From Verrucomicrobiota bacterium (GTDB taxonomy: Bacteria > Verrucomicrobiota > Verrucomicrobiia > Chthoniobacterales > UBA10450): a stretch of 6,077 bases of DNA. The stretch spans positions 15,625 to 21,701 of the forward strand of contig QHRC01000092.1 in assembly GCA_003219995.1 (NCBI GenBank). The letters run 5' to 3'. This document shows positions 1 through 5,524 of this stretch, in pieces. Position numbers and translations under genes: made by a program. The notes beneath the pieces are model-generated. The model worked only from the letters and a program-made list of their open reading frames with translations. It was not told the DNA's origin and made no database searches. The first letter of the stretch is position 1. Each line of letters opens with the position of its first letter.

Positions 1-1
1 T

Positions 2-400
2 AACACAGCCACCGGTTCCCAAGCGCTTTATAGCAACATCACCGGGAACCACAACACGGCCAACGGTTATTCGGCGCTCTATAGCAATACGGCCAGCAAC
101 AACACGGCCGCCGGTTCCGAAGCGCTCTTCTTCAACACAACCGGCAATTCTAATACGGCCAATGGTGCTTTCGCGCTGATTTTCAACAAAACTGGCAGCA
201 ACAACACGGCCACCGGTTCCCAAGCGCTTCAAAGCAACACGGGCAGCAACAACACGGCCACCGGTTCTCTAGCGCTCGTTCACAACACTACCGGCTCCGG
301 CAACACGGCCATGGGTTTGAGAGCCCTCTTGAATAGCACCGGCTCAAATAACATCGGATTGGGCTTCAATGCCGGAATCAATCTGACCACCGGCAGTGGT
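2..400 (+). repeat. Eight tandem 48/51-bp coding repeats
   Basis: The repeats encode 16 or 17 residues each, with lengths 17, 16, 17, 17, 16, 17, 16 and 17. Each starts with Asn-Thr-Ala (Asn-Ile-Gly in the last) and has Gly at position 5, then usually Ala-Leu. DNA identity is high between some units: a 26-base stretch at 194-219 recurs exactly at 242-267. The last unit is the most diverged and leads into the linker before the S74 domain. Loss or gain of one unit keeps the frame, so copy number could vary between strains. Confidence 0.9.
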
Positions 401-925
401 AATGTCTGCATCGGCTCCAGCGTCTCGGGCGTTGCAGGCGAGAGCAACACCACCCGGATCAGAAATGTTTACTCCTCTGTCGCCTCTGCCCAAGTAGTTT
501 ACGTCAATTCCGACGATAAGATCGGCACGCTTGCCTCCTCGCGACGGTTCAAGGACGAGATCAAACCCATGAACAAGGCCAGCCAAACCATCCTGGCGCT
601 TAAACCGGTCACATTCCGCTACAAGCCGGAGTTTGATCCCGGCCGCACCCCAATGTTTGGCCTCGTGGCCGAGGAAGTGGAAAAGGTCAATCCCGACCTG
701 GTGACTCGCAATGACAAAGGCGAGGTCGAGAGCGTGCGCTACGACGCGGTGAACGCGATGTTGCTGAACGAGTTCCTCAAGGAGCACCGGCAAGTGCAGG
801 AACAGCAGAAGCAAATTGAAAACCTTACAGCGCTAGTGAAAGAGCAGGCCGCGAAGATTCAAAAGGTCAGCGATAAGGTGGAAATGAGCAGACCTGCGCC
901 GCAAATGGTGGATAACGATCAGTAG
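2..925 (+). CDS. Repeat-rich surface/fibre protein with C-terminal S74 chaperone domain (5' end outside window)
   Basis: The frame is open from base 2 to the stop at 923-925, so 307 residues of a longer protein are visible. An internal ATG at 311 is not the true start, because the repeats run straight through it. Residues 1-133 are eight tandem 16/17-residue repeats of the form NTAxGxxALxxNTTGSN, resembling left-handed beta-roll head repeats of trimeric adhesins and fibres. A peptidase S74 (endosialidase/Myrf-type intramolecular chaperone) domain follows from about residue 178. It contains SSRRFKDEI, ALKPVTFRYK and GLVAEEVEKV. Ser179 and Lys184 have the Ser-x4-Lys spacing of the self-cleavage dyad. 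Residues about 254-291 form a probable coiled coil, as expected at the C-terminus of this domain. In the family the domain helps trimerise a fibre and then cuts itself off. I infer an exported or surface trimer. The neighbours are not phage genes, so a prophage tail fibre is unlikely. The exact ligand and role are unknown. Confidence 0.88.
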   Translation, partial: NTATGSQALYSNITGNHNTANGYSALYSNTASNNTAAGSEALFFNTTGNSNTANGAFALIFNKTGSNNTATGSQALQSNTGSNNTATGSLALVHNTTGSGNTAMGLRALLNSTGSNNIGLGFNAGINLTTGSGNVCIGSSVSGVAGESNTTRIRNVYSSVASAQVVYVNSDDKIGTLASSRRFKDEIKPMNKASQTILALKPVTFRYKPEFDPGRTPMFGLVAEEVEKVNPDLVTRNDKGEVESVRYDAVNAMLLNEFLKEHRQVQEQQKQIENLTALVKEQAAKIQKVSDKVEMSRPAPQMVDNDQ

Positions 926-935
926 AGCAGCGTTT

Positions 936-995
936 GTAGGGCGTTTCTGCGAAACGCCGATTGTGAGAAATTGGCGTCTGACACAGACGCCCTAC
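936..995. repeat. REP-like pair of opposed hairpins (element 1)
   Basis: The left half is GTAG (936-939) followed directly by an 8-bp perfect stem 940-947/951-958 with loop TGC. The right half is an 8-bp perfect stem 973-980/984-991 with loop ACA followed directly by CTAC (992-995), which is GTAG on the other strand. The outer 10 bases 934-943 and 988-997 are perfect inverted repeats. GTAG next to a hairpin, in opposed pairs, is the known layout of REP/BIME elements moved by RAYT (TnpA-REP) enzymes. No RAYT gene is in the window. The element begins 11 bases after the stop of the fibre gene, so it could also act as its transcript 3' end. Confidence 0.75.
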
Positions 996-1033
996 AATTC
1001 ACGTTTTCATCGCGTGGCGGCTTTTGTTTTGCT

Positions 1034-1080
1034 GTGGCGGCGGTCTGCGACCGTCGTCGGCGCTCATAGAGCGCCGCTAC
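1034..1080. repeat. REP-like pair of opposed hairpins (element 2)
   Basis: GTGG (1034-1037) is followed by an 8-bp stem 1038-1045/1049-1056 with loop TGC and one G-T pair. One base later there is a perfect 8-bp stem 1058-1065/1069-1076 with loop ATA, then CTAC (1077-1080). The architecture matches the element at 936-995, but the stem sequences differ and remain paired, so the fold rather than the sequence is what the copies share. Confidence 0.72.
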
Positions 1081-1131
1081 AGGCGAGTTATGTTCGAGTT
1101 GCTGAAGAAGTAAACGCGAAGAGAAAGTTCG

Positions 1132-1193
1132 CGATGGCGAGACGCCGTCGGTCCGAGGCGGACTGGCATTTGCACGCGAGACGCGTGCGCTAC
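1132..1193. repeat. REP-like hairpin cluster (element 3)
   Basis: Three hairpins with 3-nt loops lie in a row: 1132-1139/1143-1150 (loop AGA, one T-G pair), 1151-1155/1159-1163 (loop AGG), and 1171-1178/1182-1189 (loop AGA, one T-G pair). The last is followed directly by CTAC (1190-1193), as in the right halves of the other two elements. The left hairpin lacks a GTAG/GTGG motif, so the left half is degenerate or different. Confidence 0.55.
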
Positions 1194-1343
1194 CCAAATC
1201 CGCAACTTGAAATCTGCAATCTGAAATGGTCGGCGGTCATAGACCGCCACTGCAGAGCTGTTACGCGCGGCACCACGTGGCGGCTTTTTGTCTTGCTTCG
1301 GCGTTACCCAAATTTGCAATCGAAAATCTGAAATCGAAAATGG
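1189..1343. repeat. Degenerate 41-bp direct repeat, two copies
   Basis: Bases 1189-1229 and 1303-1343 align without gaps and match at 31 of 41 positions. Both contain TACCCAAAT, GCAA and AAATCTG and end in AAATGG. The second copy ends just before the tRNA gene. A related pair, 1013-1040 and 1276-1303, shares CGTGGCGGCTTTT and a TTGCT core. The two pairs suggest an older duplication of the region around the hairpins. I see no coding sequence here: the open frames across 963-1331 consist of these repeats. Confidence 0.6.
1232..1253. repeat. Solitary REP-like half element
   Basis: A perfect 7-bp stem 1232-1238/1242-1248 with loop ATA is followed after one base by CTGC (1250-1253), a variant of CTAC. 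It resembles the right half of the element at 1034-1080, including the TCATAGA loop region, but no convincing left partner is present. Confidence 0.55.
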
Positions 1344-1347
1344 AAAA

Positions 1348-1419
1348 TGGGCGGTGAAGGTTTCGAACCTCCGACCCTCTCGGTGTAAACGAGACGCTCT
1401 ACCACTGAGCTAACCGCCC
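1348..1419 (-). tRNA. tRNA-Val (anticodon TAC)
   Basis: The 72-base gene folds as a complete cloverleaf on the minus strand. The acceptor stem 1413-1419/1349-1355 has 7 perfect pairs and the discriminator A is at 1348. The D arm is GCTC/GAGC with a 7-base loop. The anticodon arm is TCTCG/CGAGA with loop TTTACAC, giving anticodon TAC (reads GTA, and probably other valine codons). The variable loop has 5 bases. The T arm has loop TTCGAAA and one G-T pair. The 3' CCA is not encoded and must be added after transcription. A TTTT run follows the gene on its own strand. Confidence 0.96.
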
Positions 1420-1439
1420 GCCTTCGCCAAGGCTACGGC
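1420..1439. repeat. Imperfect palindrome abutting the tRNA 5' end
   Basis: GCCTTCGCC (1420-1428) and GGCTACGGC (1431-1439) are inverted copies with two mismatches around an AA centre. They can also form a 5-bp stem 1420-1424/1429-1433 with a CGCC loop. The palindrome touches the first base of the tRNA, so it lies in the leader or promoter zone. It is probably another short repeat of the genome. Confidence 0.45.
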
Positions 1440-1457
1440 GTGGCAAGCCCGTGACAA
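1430..1457 (-). promoter_or_regulatory. Weak candidate sigma70-type promoter for tRNA-Val
   Basis: On the minus strand TTGTCA (1457-1452) is separated by 16 bases from TAGCCT (1435-1430), whose end lies 10 bases before the tRNA. The -35 box matches TTGACA at 5 of 6 positions, while the -10 box matches TATAAT at only 3 of 6. The position is plausible but the call is weak. Confidence 0.22.
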
Positions 1458-1547
1458 GTGACGAGTAATTACTGACGCGAGTTCTATGTGAACCGAGATT
1501 TGTTTTACGATTGCCATTCTTCGACGATGCGTCATGAATTCAGGATC

Positions 1548-1552
1548 GGAGG
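1548..1552 (+). promoter_or_regulatory. Shine-Dalgarno GGAGG that sets the dehydratase start
   Basis: GGAGG lies 7 bases before the ATG at 1560. It decides against the upstream in-frame GTG at 1488, which has no such site and would add 24 residues that do not look like the family. Confidence 0.85.
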
Positions 1553-1559
1553 TTTCTTA

Positions 1560-2048
1560 ATGAAAGAGCGCTATTACGACGATTTGAAAGTGGGCGACCT
1601 TTTTCGCTCCGAAACACTCCGGGTGGAGGAAAAAGAATTGATCGAGTTCGCGCACAAATTCGATCCACAGATGTTCCATCTCAATCGCAAAACCGCCGAG
1701 CGAACGATTTTCAAGGGGCTGGTTGCGAGCGGCTGGCATACGGCGGCGATGACCATGCGGCTCTTCGTGCAAACAATGAATTTTGCCGAGGGCGTGATTG
1801 GTCTGGGCATCGACGAACTGCGCTGGCCAGAGACCGTGCGCGCTGGCGATGTGCTGCGCGTCGAAACCGAAGTTGTCCATCTGAGGCCTTCGCGCTCCAA
1901 ACCGCACTATGGAATTATCAAGGTGCGCAATGTCACCACCAATCAGCGCGGCGAAATTGTGCAGACGATGTTGGGAGCGGCGATGGTGCCGCGGGCTGCA
2001 CGCAGCCCAGACAACAAGACTACAGACCACAAGACAACACGACTATGA
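1560..2048 (+). CDS. MaoC-like (R)-specific hydratase/dehydratase family protein
   Basis: The 162-residue protein is a single hot-dog domain of the MaoC type. These enzymes usually hydrate or dehydrate enoyl-thioesters such as enoyl-CoA. FDPQMFHLN (residues 34-42) followed by GLVASGWHTAAMTMRL (53-68) is the hydratase motif, with Asp35 and His40 as the expected catalytic pair. YYDDLKVGD near the N-terminus is typical of the family. The start at 1560 is supported by GGAGG 7 bases upstream and by this N-terminus. The last 18 residues or so are polar and probably not part of the fold. A weak promoter may lie at TTGCCA (1511-1516) with ATGAAT 17 bases downstream. The gene stands alone apart from a possible small gene after it, so the acyl substrate cannot be assigned. 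Confidence 0.88.
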   Translation: MKERYYDDLKVGDLFRSETLRVEEKELIEFAHKFDPQMFHLNRKTAERTIFKGLVASGWHTAAMTMRLFVQTMNFAEGVIGLGIDELRWPETVRAGDVLRVETEVVHLRPSRSKPHYGIIKVRNVTTNQRGEIVQTMLGAAMVPRAARSPDNKTTDHKTTRL

Positions 2049-2072
2049 GAGATTACACGAAAGATAGCAGCA

Positions 2073-2243
2073 ATGAGCAAAAGGCGAAGAGCAAAGAGCA
2101 CCCGGCGATCATTGTTCGAAGACGCATCCTTGTTGCTCGTGTTCGAAAGGCTCGGTTTGCTCGAAGCCGCAGAGGTCGACGAACTGATGTCGCACTGCGA
2201 TGAGGCGAGTCGCAAAATCACGAACTTTTCTCGCGCGCTATAA
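2073..2243 (+). CDS. Possible small hypothetical protein, 56 residues
   Basis: I do not recognise a family. The frame starts 24 bases after the dehydratase stop and ends in TAA. The first 13 residues are strongly basic (MSKRRRAKSTRR), and the rest reads as amphipathic helix, with SLFEDASLLLVFERLGLL and AAEVDELMSHCDEASRKI. Its pattern of hydrophobic and acidic residues is protein-like, unlike the competing frame 2045-2203. No clear Shine-Dalgarno is present, and the purine-rich start of the frame resembles low-complexity intergenic DNA, so the true start could be later. If real, it is probably co-transcribed with the dehydratase. It converges with AKR1, 50 bases away. Confidence 0.42.
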   Translation: MSKRRRAKSTRRSLFEDASLLLVFERLGLLEAAEVDELMSHCDEASRKITNFSRAL

Positions 2244-2293
2244 CGACTAGGCTTCGCCGCTTTGCCCTTTGCTCTTGGCGCTTTTTGCTGGCT

Positions 2294-3286
2294 TTAGCTT
2301 TTGCCCAGCAGCTTCATCATCGCTTCCGGATAACGCGATCCGGCGAATGCGTCTTTCGGCGCGACTTGATCGATGCGCTGTAAGTCTTCGCTCGTAAGAT
2401 CGACATCGAGCGCACCGACATTTTCCTGCAAATATTTGCGGCGCTTGGTGCCGGGAATCGGGACGATGTCATTGCCCTGCGCCAGCACCCAGGCGAGCGC
2501 GAGCTGCGCCGGCGTGCATCGCTTCTCGCGTGCGATTTCGCTTACCCGCTCGACCAGATCGAGGTTGCGCTGGAAATTTTCGCCCTGAAATCGCGGGGTC
2601 GTCCTACGATAATCGTCGTTGGGCAAATCCTCCGGTTTCTGAATTTTTCCGGACAGAAATCCGCGACCGAGCGGACTGTAGGGTACAAATCCGATCCCGA
2701 GTTCGCGACAAACAACGAGAACTTCATCTTCAGGATCGCGCGTCCAAAGTGAGTATTCCGATTGCAGCGCTGTAATCGGATGAACAGCGTGTGCCCGCCG
2801 AATATTTTCCGTGCTCGCTTCTGACAAACCAAGGAAACGCACCTTGCCTTGGCCTACTAACTTCGCCATTGCCTCGACCGTTTCCTCAATCGGCGTATTG
2901 GGATCGACCCGATGCTGATAGTAAAGATCGACAACTTCGACACCGAGGCGCCGCAAACTTCCTTCGCAGGCTTCCCGCACATAGTCCGGTTTCCCGTTGA
3001 TCCCGCGGAACCCGGACTTATCCGGATCGCGCAAAATTCCAAACTTAGTCGCAACCACCACTTGTTCGCGATGGTCTCTTAAGGCGCGGCCGAGCAATTC
3101 TTCATTCGTATGCGGCCCGTAGGTGTCGGCGGTGTCGAAGAACGTGATGCCCAATTCAAGCGCGCGATGGATTGTCGCGATCGATTCCTCCTCGTCGCGT
3201 CCGCCGTAAAAATCGGACATTCCCATGCAGCCAAGTCCCAGGGCGGAAACGACCAGGCCGCCGCGTCCAAGTTTGCGCTGTTTCAT
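2294..3286 (-). CDS. Aldo/keto reductase, 330 residues (AKR1)
   Basis: The protein is a full-length NADPH-dependent aldo/keto reductase TIM barrel, closest in look to the AKR13-like group of bacterial general reductases. [19 protein letters not shown] is the usual first strand and glycine loop. The catalytic tetrad is complete: Asp51 and Tyr56 in [20 protein letters not shown], Lys81 in VATKFG, and His125 in [12 protein letters not shown]. The C-terminal cofactor segment [13 protein letters not shown] is present. Such enzymes reduce aldehydes or ketones in the cytoplasm; the substrate is not predictable here. The start at 3286 matches the family N-terminus, but no Shine-Dalgarno is visible. 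The ATG directly abuts a repeat element at 3287-3382, which must form its leader. It lies downstream of AKR2 on the same strand and might be read from it. AKR1 and AKR2 share the fold but are clearly diverged, so they are not a recent duplicate pair. Confidence 0.95.
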   Translation of the reverse strand: MKQRKLGRGGLVVSALGLGCMGMSDFYGGRDEEESIATIHRALELGITFFDTADTYGPHTNEELLGRALRDHREQVVVATKFGILRDPDKSGFRGINGKPDYVREACEGSLRRLGVEVVDLYYQHRVDPNTPIEETVEAMAKLVGQGKVRFLGLSEASTENIRRAHAVHPITALQSEYSLWTRDPEDEVLVVCRELGIGFVPYSPLGRGFLSGKIQKPEDLPNDDYRRTTPRFQGENFQRNLDLVERVSEIAREKRCTPAQLALAWVLAQGNDIVPIPGTKRRKYLQENVGALDVDLTSEDLQRIDQVAPKDAFAGSRYPEAMMKLLGKS

Positions 3287-3382
3287 AACAAAAGATTTAC
3301 AGAAGGAAACGAAGGTAACGAAGTTTCAAACTGCGAGAATCGTTTCTCAACTACAGCTTCGTTTGCTTGGTTACCTTCTGTT
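3287..3382. mobile_element. Short inverted-repeat element, AACAAAAGAT family, copy 1
   Basis: The 96-bp element starts AACAAAAGAT (3287-3296) and ends ACCTTCTGTT (3373-3382), an imperfect inverted partner. Inner arms also pair: the GAAGG/AACGAAG-type tract at 3299-3323 is inverted at 3357-3381 with about four mismatches. It encodes no protein. It looks like a MITE or a large intergenic repeat unit. On the minus strand its last base is directly followed by the AKR1 start codon. Confidence 0.68.
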
Positions 3383-3430
3383 GAAATCATTAAATTTGTC
3401 GCCGCTGCCTCCAAGTTTTCGTTGTTTCAT
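3371..3430 (-). pseudogene. Ten-codon remnant of an aldo/keto reductase gene start
   Basis: Starting from ATG at 3430-3428, the minus strand reads MKQRKLGGSG, then DKFNDFNRR and a stop at 3373-3371. The first ten residues match AKR1 ([10 protein letters not shown]), with differences mostly at third codon positions, and GGSG would suit a functional reductase start. The homology ends at 3401, where 18 bases of unrelated DNA lead into element copy 1. It is either the remains of a second reductase gene or a partial duplication of AKR1. It has no function as a protein. Confidence 0.7.
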
Positions 3431-3525
3431 AACAAAAGATTTACGGAGGGAAACGAAGATAATGAAGATTCACCTTAGAATCGTCCTTTCTGGCAAGCAC
3501 TTCGTTTCCTTCGTTATCTTTTGTT
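3431..3525. mobile_element. Short inverted-repeat element, AACAAAAGAT family, copy 2
   Basis: The 95-bp element has perfect 10-bp terminal inverted repeats, AACAAAAGAT (3431-3440) and ATCTTTTGTT (3516-3525). Inner GGAAACGAAG-type arms (about 3445-3467 and 3500-3515) are also inverted. It is homologous to copy 1 over its whole length. On the minus strand its first base is the last base of the AKR2 stop codon, and its last base is directly followed by the ATG of the truncated reductase. It could fold in the transcript and act as a 3' end for AKR2. Confidence 0.75.
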
Positions 3526-4427
3526 CAGATCTGTCCGATCCAGGTGTGCGGTGCGTATTCCTCCCAACGATGTCGAATGGCATGAAACTCCGCCTCGTCC
3601 AGTGGCCCCGCTTCGAGCAGGCTGGCATTTTCCTGCCAGCGTTCCGGTTTGGTCGTGCCTACGATGGCCGTGTGCACGCCGGGAACGCTCAGAGCGAAAC
3701 GGAGCGCGATCGAGATGGTTTTTGGCAAGTCGGAATGTCGCAGGAATTCGTAATTCAGTTTCCGCAATCTCTCATAATAAATGTGATGATATCCTTCGAC
3801 CGGTTTGTGTCCCGTTTTCCAGGCCGCGTTGGCGATCGGGCGTTTCGCAATCACGCCCATCTGTTTTTCGCGCGCCAGCGGCAGGGTCAAATCAAGCGCT
3901 TCCTGATCAGCGATGCTGATGGAAGTTTGCAAAACGTCGAACGCGCCGCACTCGACCGCATAACGGGCGGGACGACTGTCCCCGCTATAACCGATGTAGC
4001 GGGTGTGACCGCGTTCACGCGCCGCGCGCAACGCCTCGATCGCTTCACTTTTGCGCAGCTCCGCGTCGGAACAGCTATGCAGTTGAACGAGATCGACGTG
4101 ATCTGTCTGCAATCGGCGCAAACTGCGCTCGATACTTTGCAAAATGGAATCGCGCGACCAATTCGCCGCGCTCTCCATGCCATGGGGATGGCCGCATTTT
4201 GTGAAGAGGAAAAATTCATTACGCCGTTTGCTTACGGCGCGCCCGATCATCTTCTCGCTGTCGGGGTAGCACTCAGCGGTATCGATAACATTCAGGCCGG
4301 CATCGAGTGCGCCGCTCAAAAGCTGGTCGACTGTGTCCTGCGAAGTGTGTTCGTAACCGATCTCGGAACCGCCGAAACCGAGCACGGAGACGTGCATGTC
4401 GGTTTTGCCAAGCTGTCGCTTTTCCAT
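3525..4427 (-). CDS. Aldo/keto reductase, 300 residues (AKR2)
   Basis: This is a complete aldo/keto reductase of a shorter, different subgroup from AKR1. MEKRQLGKTDMHVSVLGFGG is the family N-terminus. The tetrad is complete: Asp49 and Tyr54 in NVIDTAECYPDSEKMIGRAV, Lys77 in LFTKCGHPHG, and His117 in LVQLHSCSD. GVHTAIVGTTKPERWQEN is the C-terminal cofactor-binding segment. I chose the ATG at 4427 because family homology begins there. An in-frame ATG at 4436 lies inside the repeat end and would add only MTK. The frame stays open to 4469, but those extra residues (VKDVSTSLD) are translated repeat. No Shine-Dalgarno is visible for either start. It lies downstream of purM on the same strand and is probably read through from it. 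Substrate unknown. Confidence 0.93.
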   Translation of the reverse strand: MEKRQLGKTDMHVSVLGFGGSEIGYEHTSQDTVDQLLSGALDAGLNVIDTAECYPDSEKMIGRAVSKRRNEFFLFTKCGHPHGMESAANWSRDSILQSIERSLRRLQTDHVDLVQLHSCSDAELRKSEAIEALRAARERGHTRYIGYSGDSRPARYAVECGAFDVLQTSISIADQEALDLTLPLAREKQMGVIAKRPIANAAWKTGHKPVEGYHHIYYERLRKLNYEFLRHSDLPKTISIALRFALSVPGVHTAIVGTTKPERWQENASLLEAGPLDEAEFHAIRHRWEEYAPHTWIGQI

Positions 4428-4430
4428 TTT

Positions 4431-4512
4431 TGTCATGTCGAGCGAAGTCGAGACATCTTTCACTGTCAAATGAGAGATTCTTCGACTCCGCTACGCTTTG
4501 CTCAGAATGACA
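4431..4512. mobile_element. Short inverted-repeat element, TGTCAT family, copy 1 (between purM and AKR2)
   Basis: The 82-bp element has ends TGTCAT (4431-4436) and ATGACA (4507-4512). The left arm CGAGCGAAGTCGAG (4439-4452) is complementary, with gaps, to the right arm around 4482-4505 (CTTCGACTCCG and GCTCAG). It encodes nothing of its own. On the minus strand its first part includes the last codons and the TGA stop of purM (4504-4502). Its final ATGACA supplies an in-frame ATG nine bases before the AKR2 start. It is of the same family as 5519-5593, but its right arm is longer and more diverged. Confidence 0.78.
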
Positions 4513-5524
4513 GGATTGTTTTGCCCGAGCCGCGCTCGATCCGGCCAATTCGTTTTGCTTTCAATGTCGACATCGCGCGTTTCACGTCCCTTTGGGAAAC
4601 AACCGCCACCATGCCAATCCCCATGTTGAAAACCTGATACATTTCGGCAAGATCGATATTTCCATTTCGCTGCAAGATTTGGAAAATGCGCGGAACACGC
4701 CAACTCTTGGTCTCGATCACAGCGTTGCAGTTTTTCGGGAGGATGCGCGGCAGATTATCGATCAAACCGCCGCCGGTGACATGGGCGAGGCCTTTGATTA
4801 TGTCGCTGGGAGCTTTTGCAAGCAGCGACTGATAATTTTTGTGCACGCGCAAAAGTCCCCCCCCAATCGTGCCAGACAGATTGTCGATCTTCGATAAGGG
4901 CTTGAGCCGCATTTTTTCAAACAAAATTTTGCGGGCGAGCGAATAGCCGTTCGTGTGCAGACCATTTGACGCGAGGCCGAGAACCACGTCGCCCGGTTTG
5001 ATTTTGCTGCCGTCGATAATTTTGGCACGATCAACCACGCCAACGATGCAACCGGCGAGATCGTATTCGCCTTTCCGATACAACCCGGGCATTTGGGCGG
5101 TCTCGCCGCCAATCAGGGCACAACCGGCAGCTCGGCAAGCGCGGGAAAAACCGCGGATAAGCTGATCGAAAACGCGGGGCTCAAGTTTTTCGCAGCCAAT
5201 GTAATCGAGAAAGAAAAGCGGAAGCGCACCGAGCGCAGCAATATCGCTAACGCAATGATTCACAAGATCGGCGCCGACTGTATCGTGCTTGTTCATCGCG
5301 AAGGCAATTTTCAATTTCGTGCCGACGCCATCGATGCTCGTGACCAGGACCGGATCGCGCATCCCAGAAAATTGTGCGCGAAAGAGTCCGCCGAAGCCGC
5401 CGATTTTTCCGAGCACTTGCGGTCCGTGCGTTTGTGAAACGAGTTGCTGAATCCGGCGCTTGAGCCGGTTGCTAAGATCGATATCTACGCCCGCCGATGC
5501 ATAAGCTTTCTTTTTTTTTGTCAT
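4502..5524 (-). CDS. purM: Phosphoribosylformylglycinamidine cyclo-ligase (AIR synthetase)
   Basis: PurM closes FGAM to AIR with ATP, the fifth step of de novo purine synthesis in the cytoplasm. The 340 residues match the usual length (about 345). AYASAGVDIDLSNRL is the conserved start. SIDGVGTKLK (63-72), GADLVNHCVSDIAALGALP (84-102), GGETAQMPGLY (139-149), LGLASNGLHTNGYSLARKI, HVTGGGLIDNLPRILP and MYQVFNMGIGM are all present and uninterrupted. The start at 5524 fits family length. The frame stays open to 5551, but the extra MRDVSTPLD is translated repeat. The ATG and next codon (ATGACA) are themselves the end of the element at 5519-5593, followed by a run of nine A giving Lys3-Lys6. There is no Shine-Dalgarno. 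The last residues SF and the stop come from the element at 4431-4512. A run of eight G lies inside the gene (4857-4864). It follows purF on the same strand, as in many purine operons. Confidence 0.97.
   Translation of the reverse strand: MTKKKKAYASAGVDIDLSNRLKRRIQQLVSQTHGPQVLGKIGGFGGLFRAQFSGMRDPVLVTSIDGVGTKLKIAFAMNKHDTVGADLVNHCVSDIAALGALPLFFLDYIGCEKLEPRVFDQLIRGFSRACRAAGCALIGGETAQMPGLYRKGEYDLAGCIVGVVDRAKIIDGSKIKPGDVVLGLASNGLHTNGYSLARKILFEKMRLKPLSKIDNLSGTIGGGLLRVHKNYQSLLAKAPSDIIKGLAHVTGGGLIDNLPRILPKNCNAVIETKSWRVPRIFQILQRNGNIDLAEMYQVFNMGIGMVAVVSQRDVKRAMSTLKAKRIGRIERGSGKTILSF

Larger units (their letters stand above)
3257..3467. repeat. Tandem duplication of the AKR1 start region plus adjoining element
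   Basis: Bases 3257-3323 and 3401-3467 align without gaps, with 59 of 67 identical, at an offset of 144. The match covers the first ten codons of a reductase (on the minus strand), the start codon, and the first part of the AACAAAAGAT element. Similarity then continues with small gaps through the rest of the element up to about 3388 and 3531. The duplicated block therefore holds both gene start and element. Confidence 0.85.

Noticed and set aside
344..814. Minus-strand frame of 156 codons opposite the fibre gene
   Set aside because: It is a shadow of the real frame, which carries the S74 motifs and repeats.
2..925. Prophage tail fibre
   Set aside because: No other phage gene is present; the next genes are a tRNA, a dehydratase and purine genes. 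The S74 domain alone does not make a prophage.
963..1331. Plus-strand frame of 122 codons and minus-strand frames at 919-1197 and 1077-1319
   Set aside because: They are composed of the REP-like hairpins and direct repeats. Composition is arginine-rich and low in information, with no recognisable domain.
926..1347. CRISPR-like array
   Set aside because: Repeats are spaced irregularly, the copies differ in sequence, and there are no equal-length spacers. The hairpin-plus-GTAG layout fits REP elements instead.
1488..1559. Upstream GTG start for the dehydratase
   Set aside because: The ATG at 1560 has a strong GGAGG at 7 bases and begins with the family N-terminus. The extra 24 residues have no support.
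1557..2030. Minus-strand frames opposite the dehydratase
   Set aside because: The plus-strand frame has the MaoC motif and a Shine-Dalgarno; the opposite frames have neither.
2244..2293. Rho-independent terminator between the convergent genes
   Set aside because: Only a weak GC hairpin without a T run can be drawn on either strand.
3225..4637. Plus-strand open frame of 470 codons
   Set aside because: It lies antisense over AKR2 and the repeat elements. Its translation has no family motifs and includes translated repeat (VERSRDIFHCQ, SSTPLRFAQND), while AKR2 on the other strand is a clear complete enzyme.
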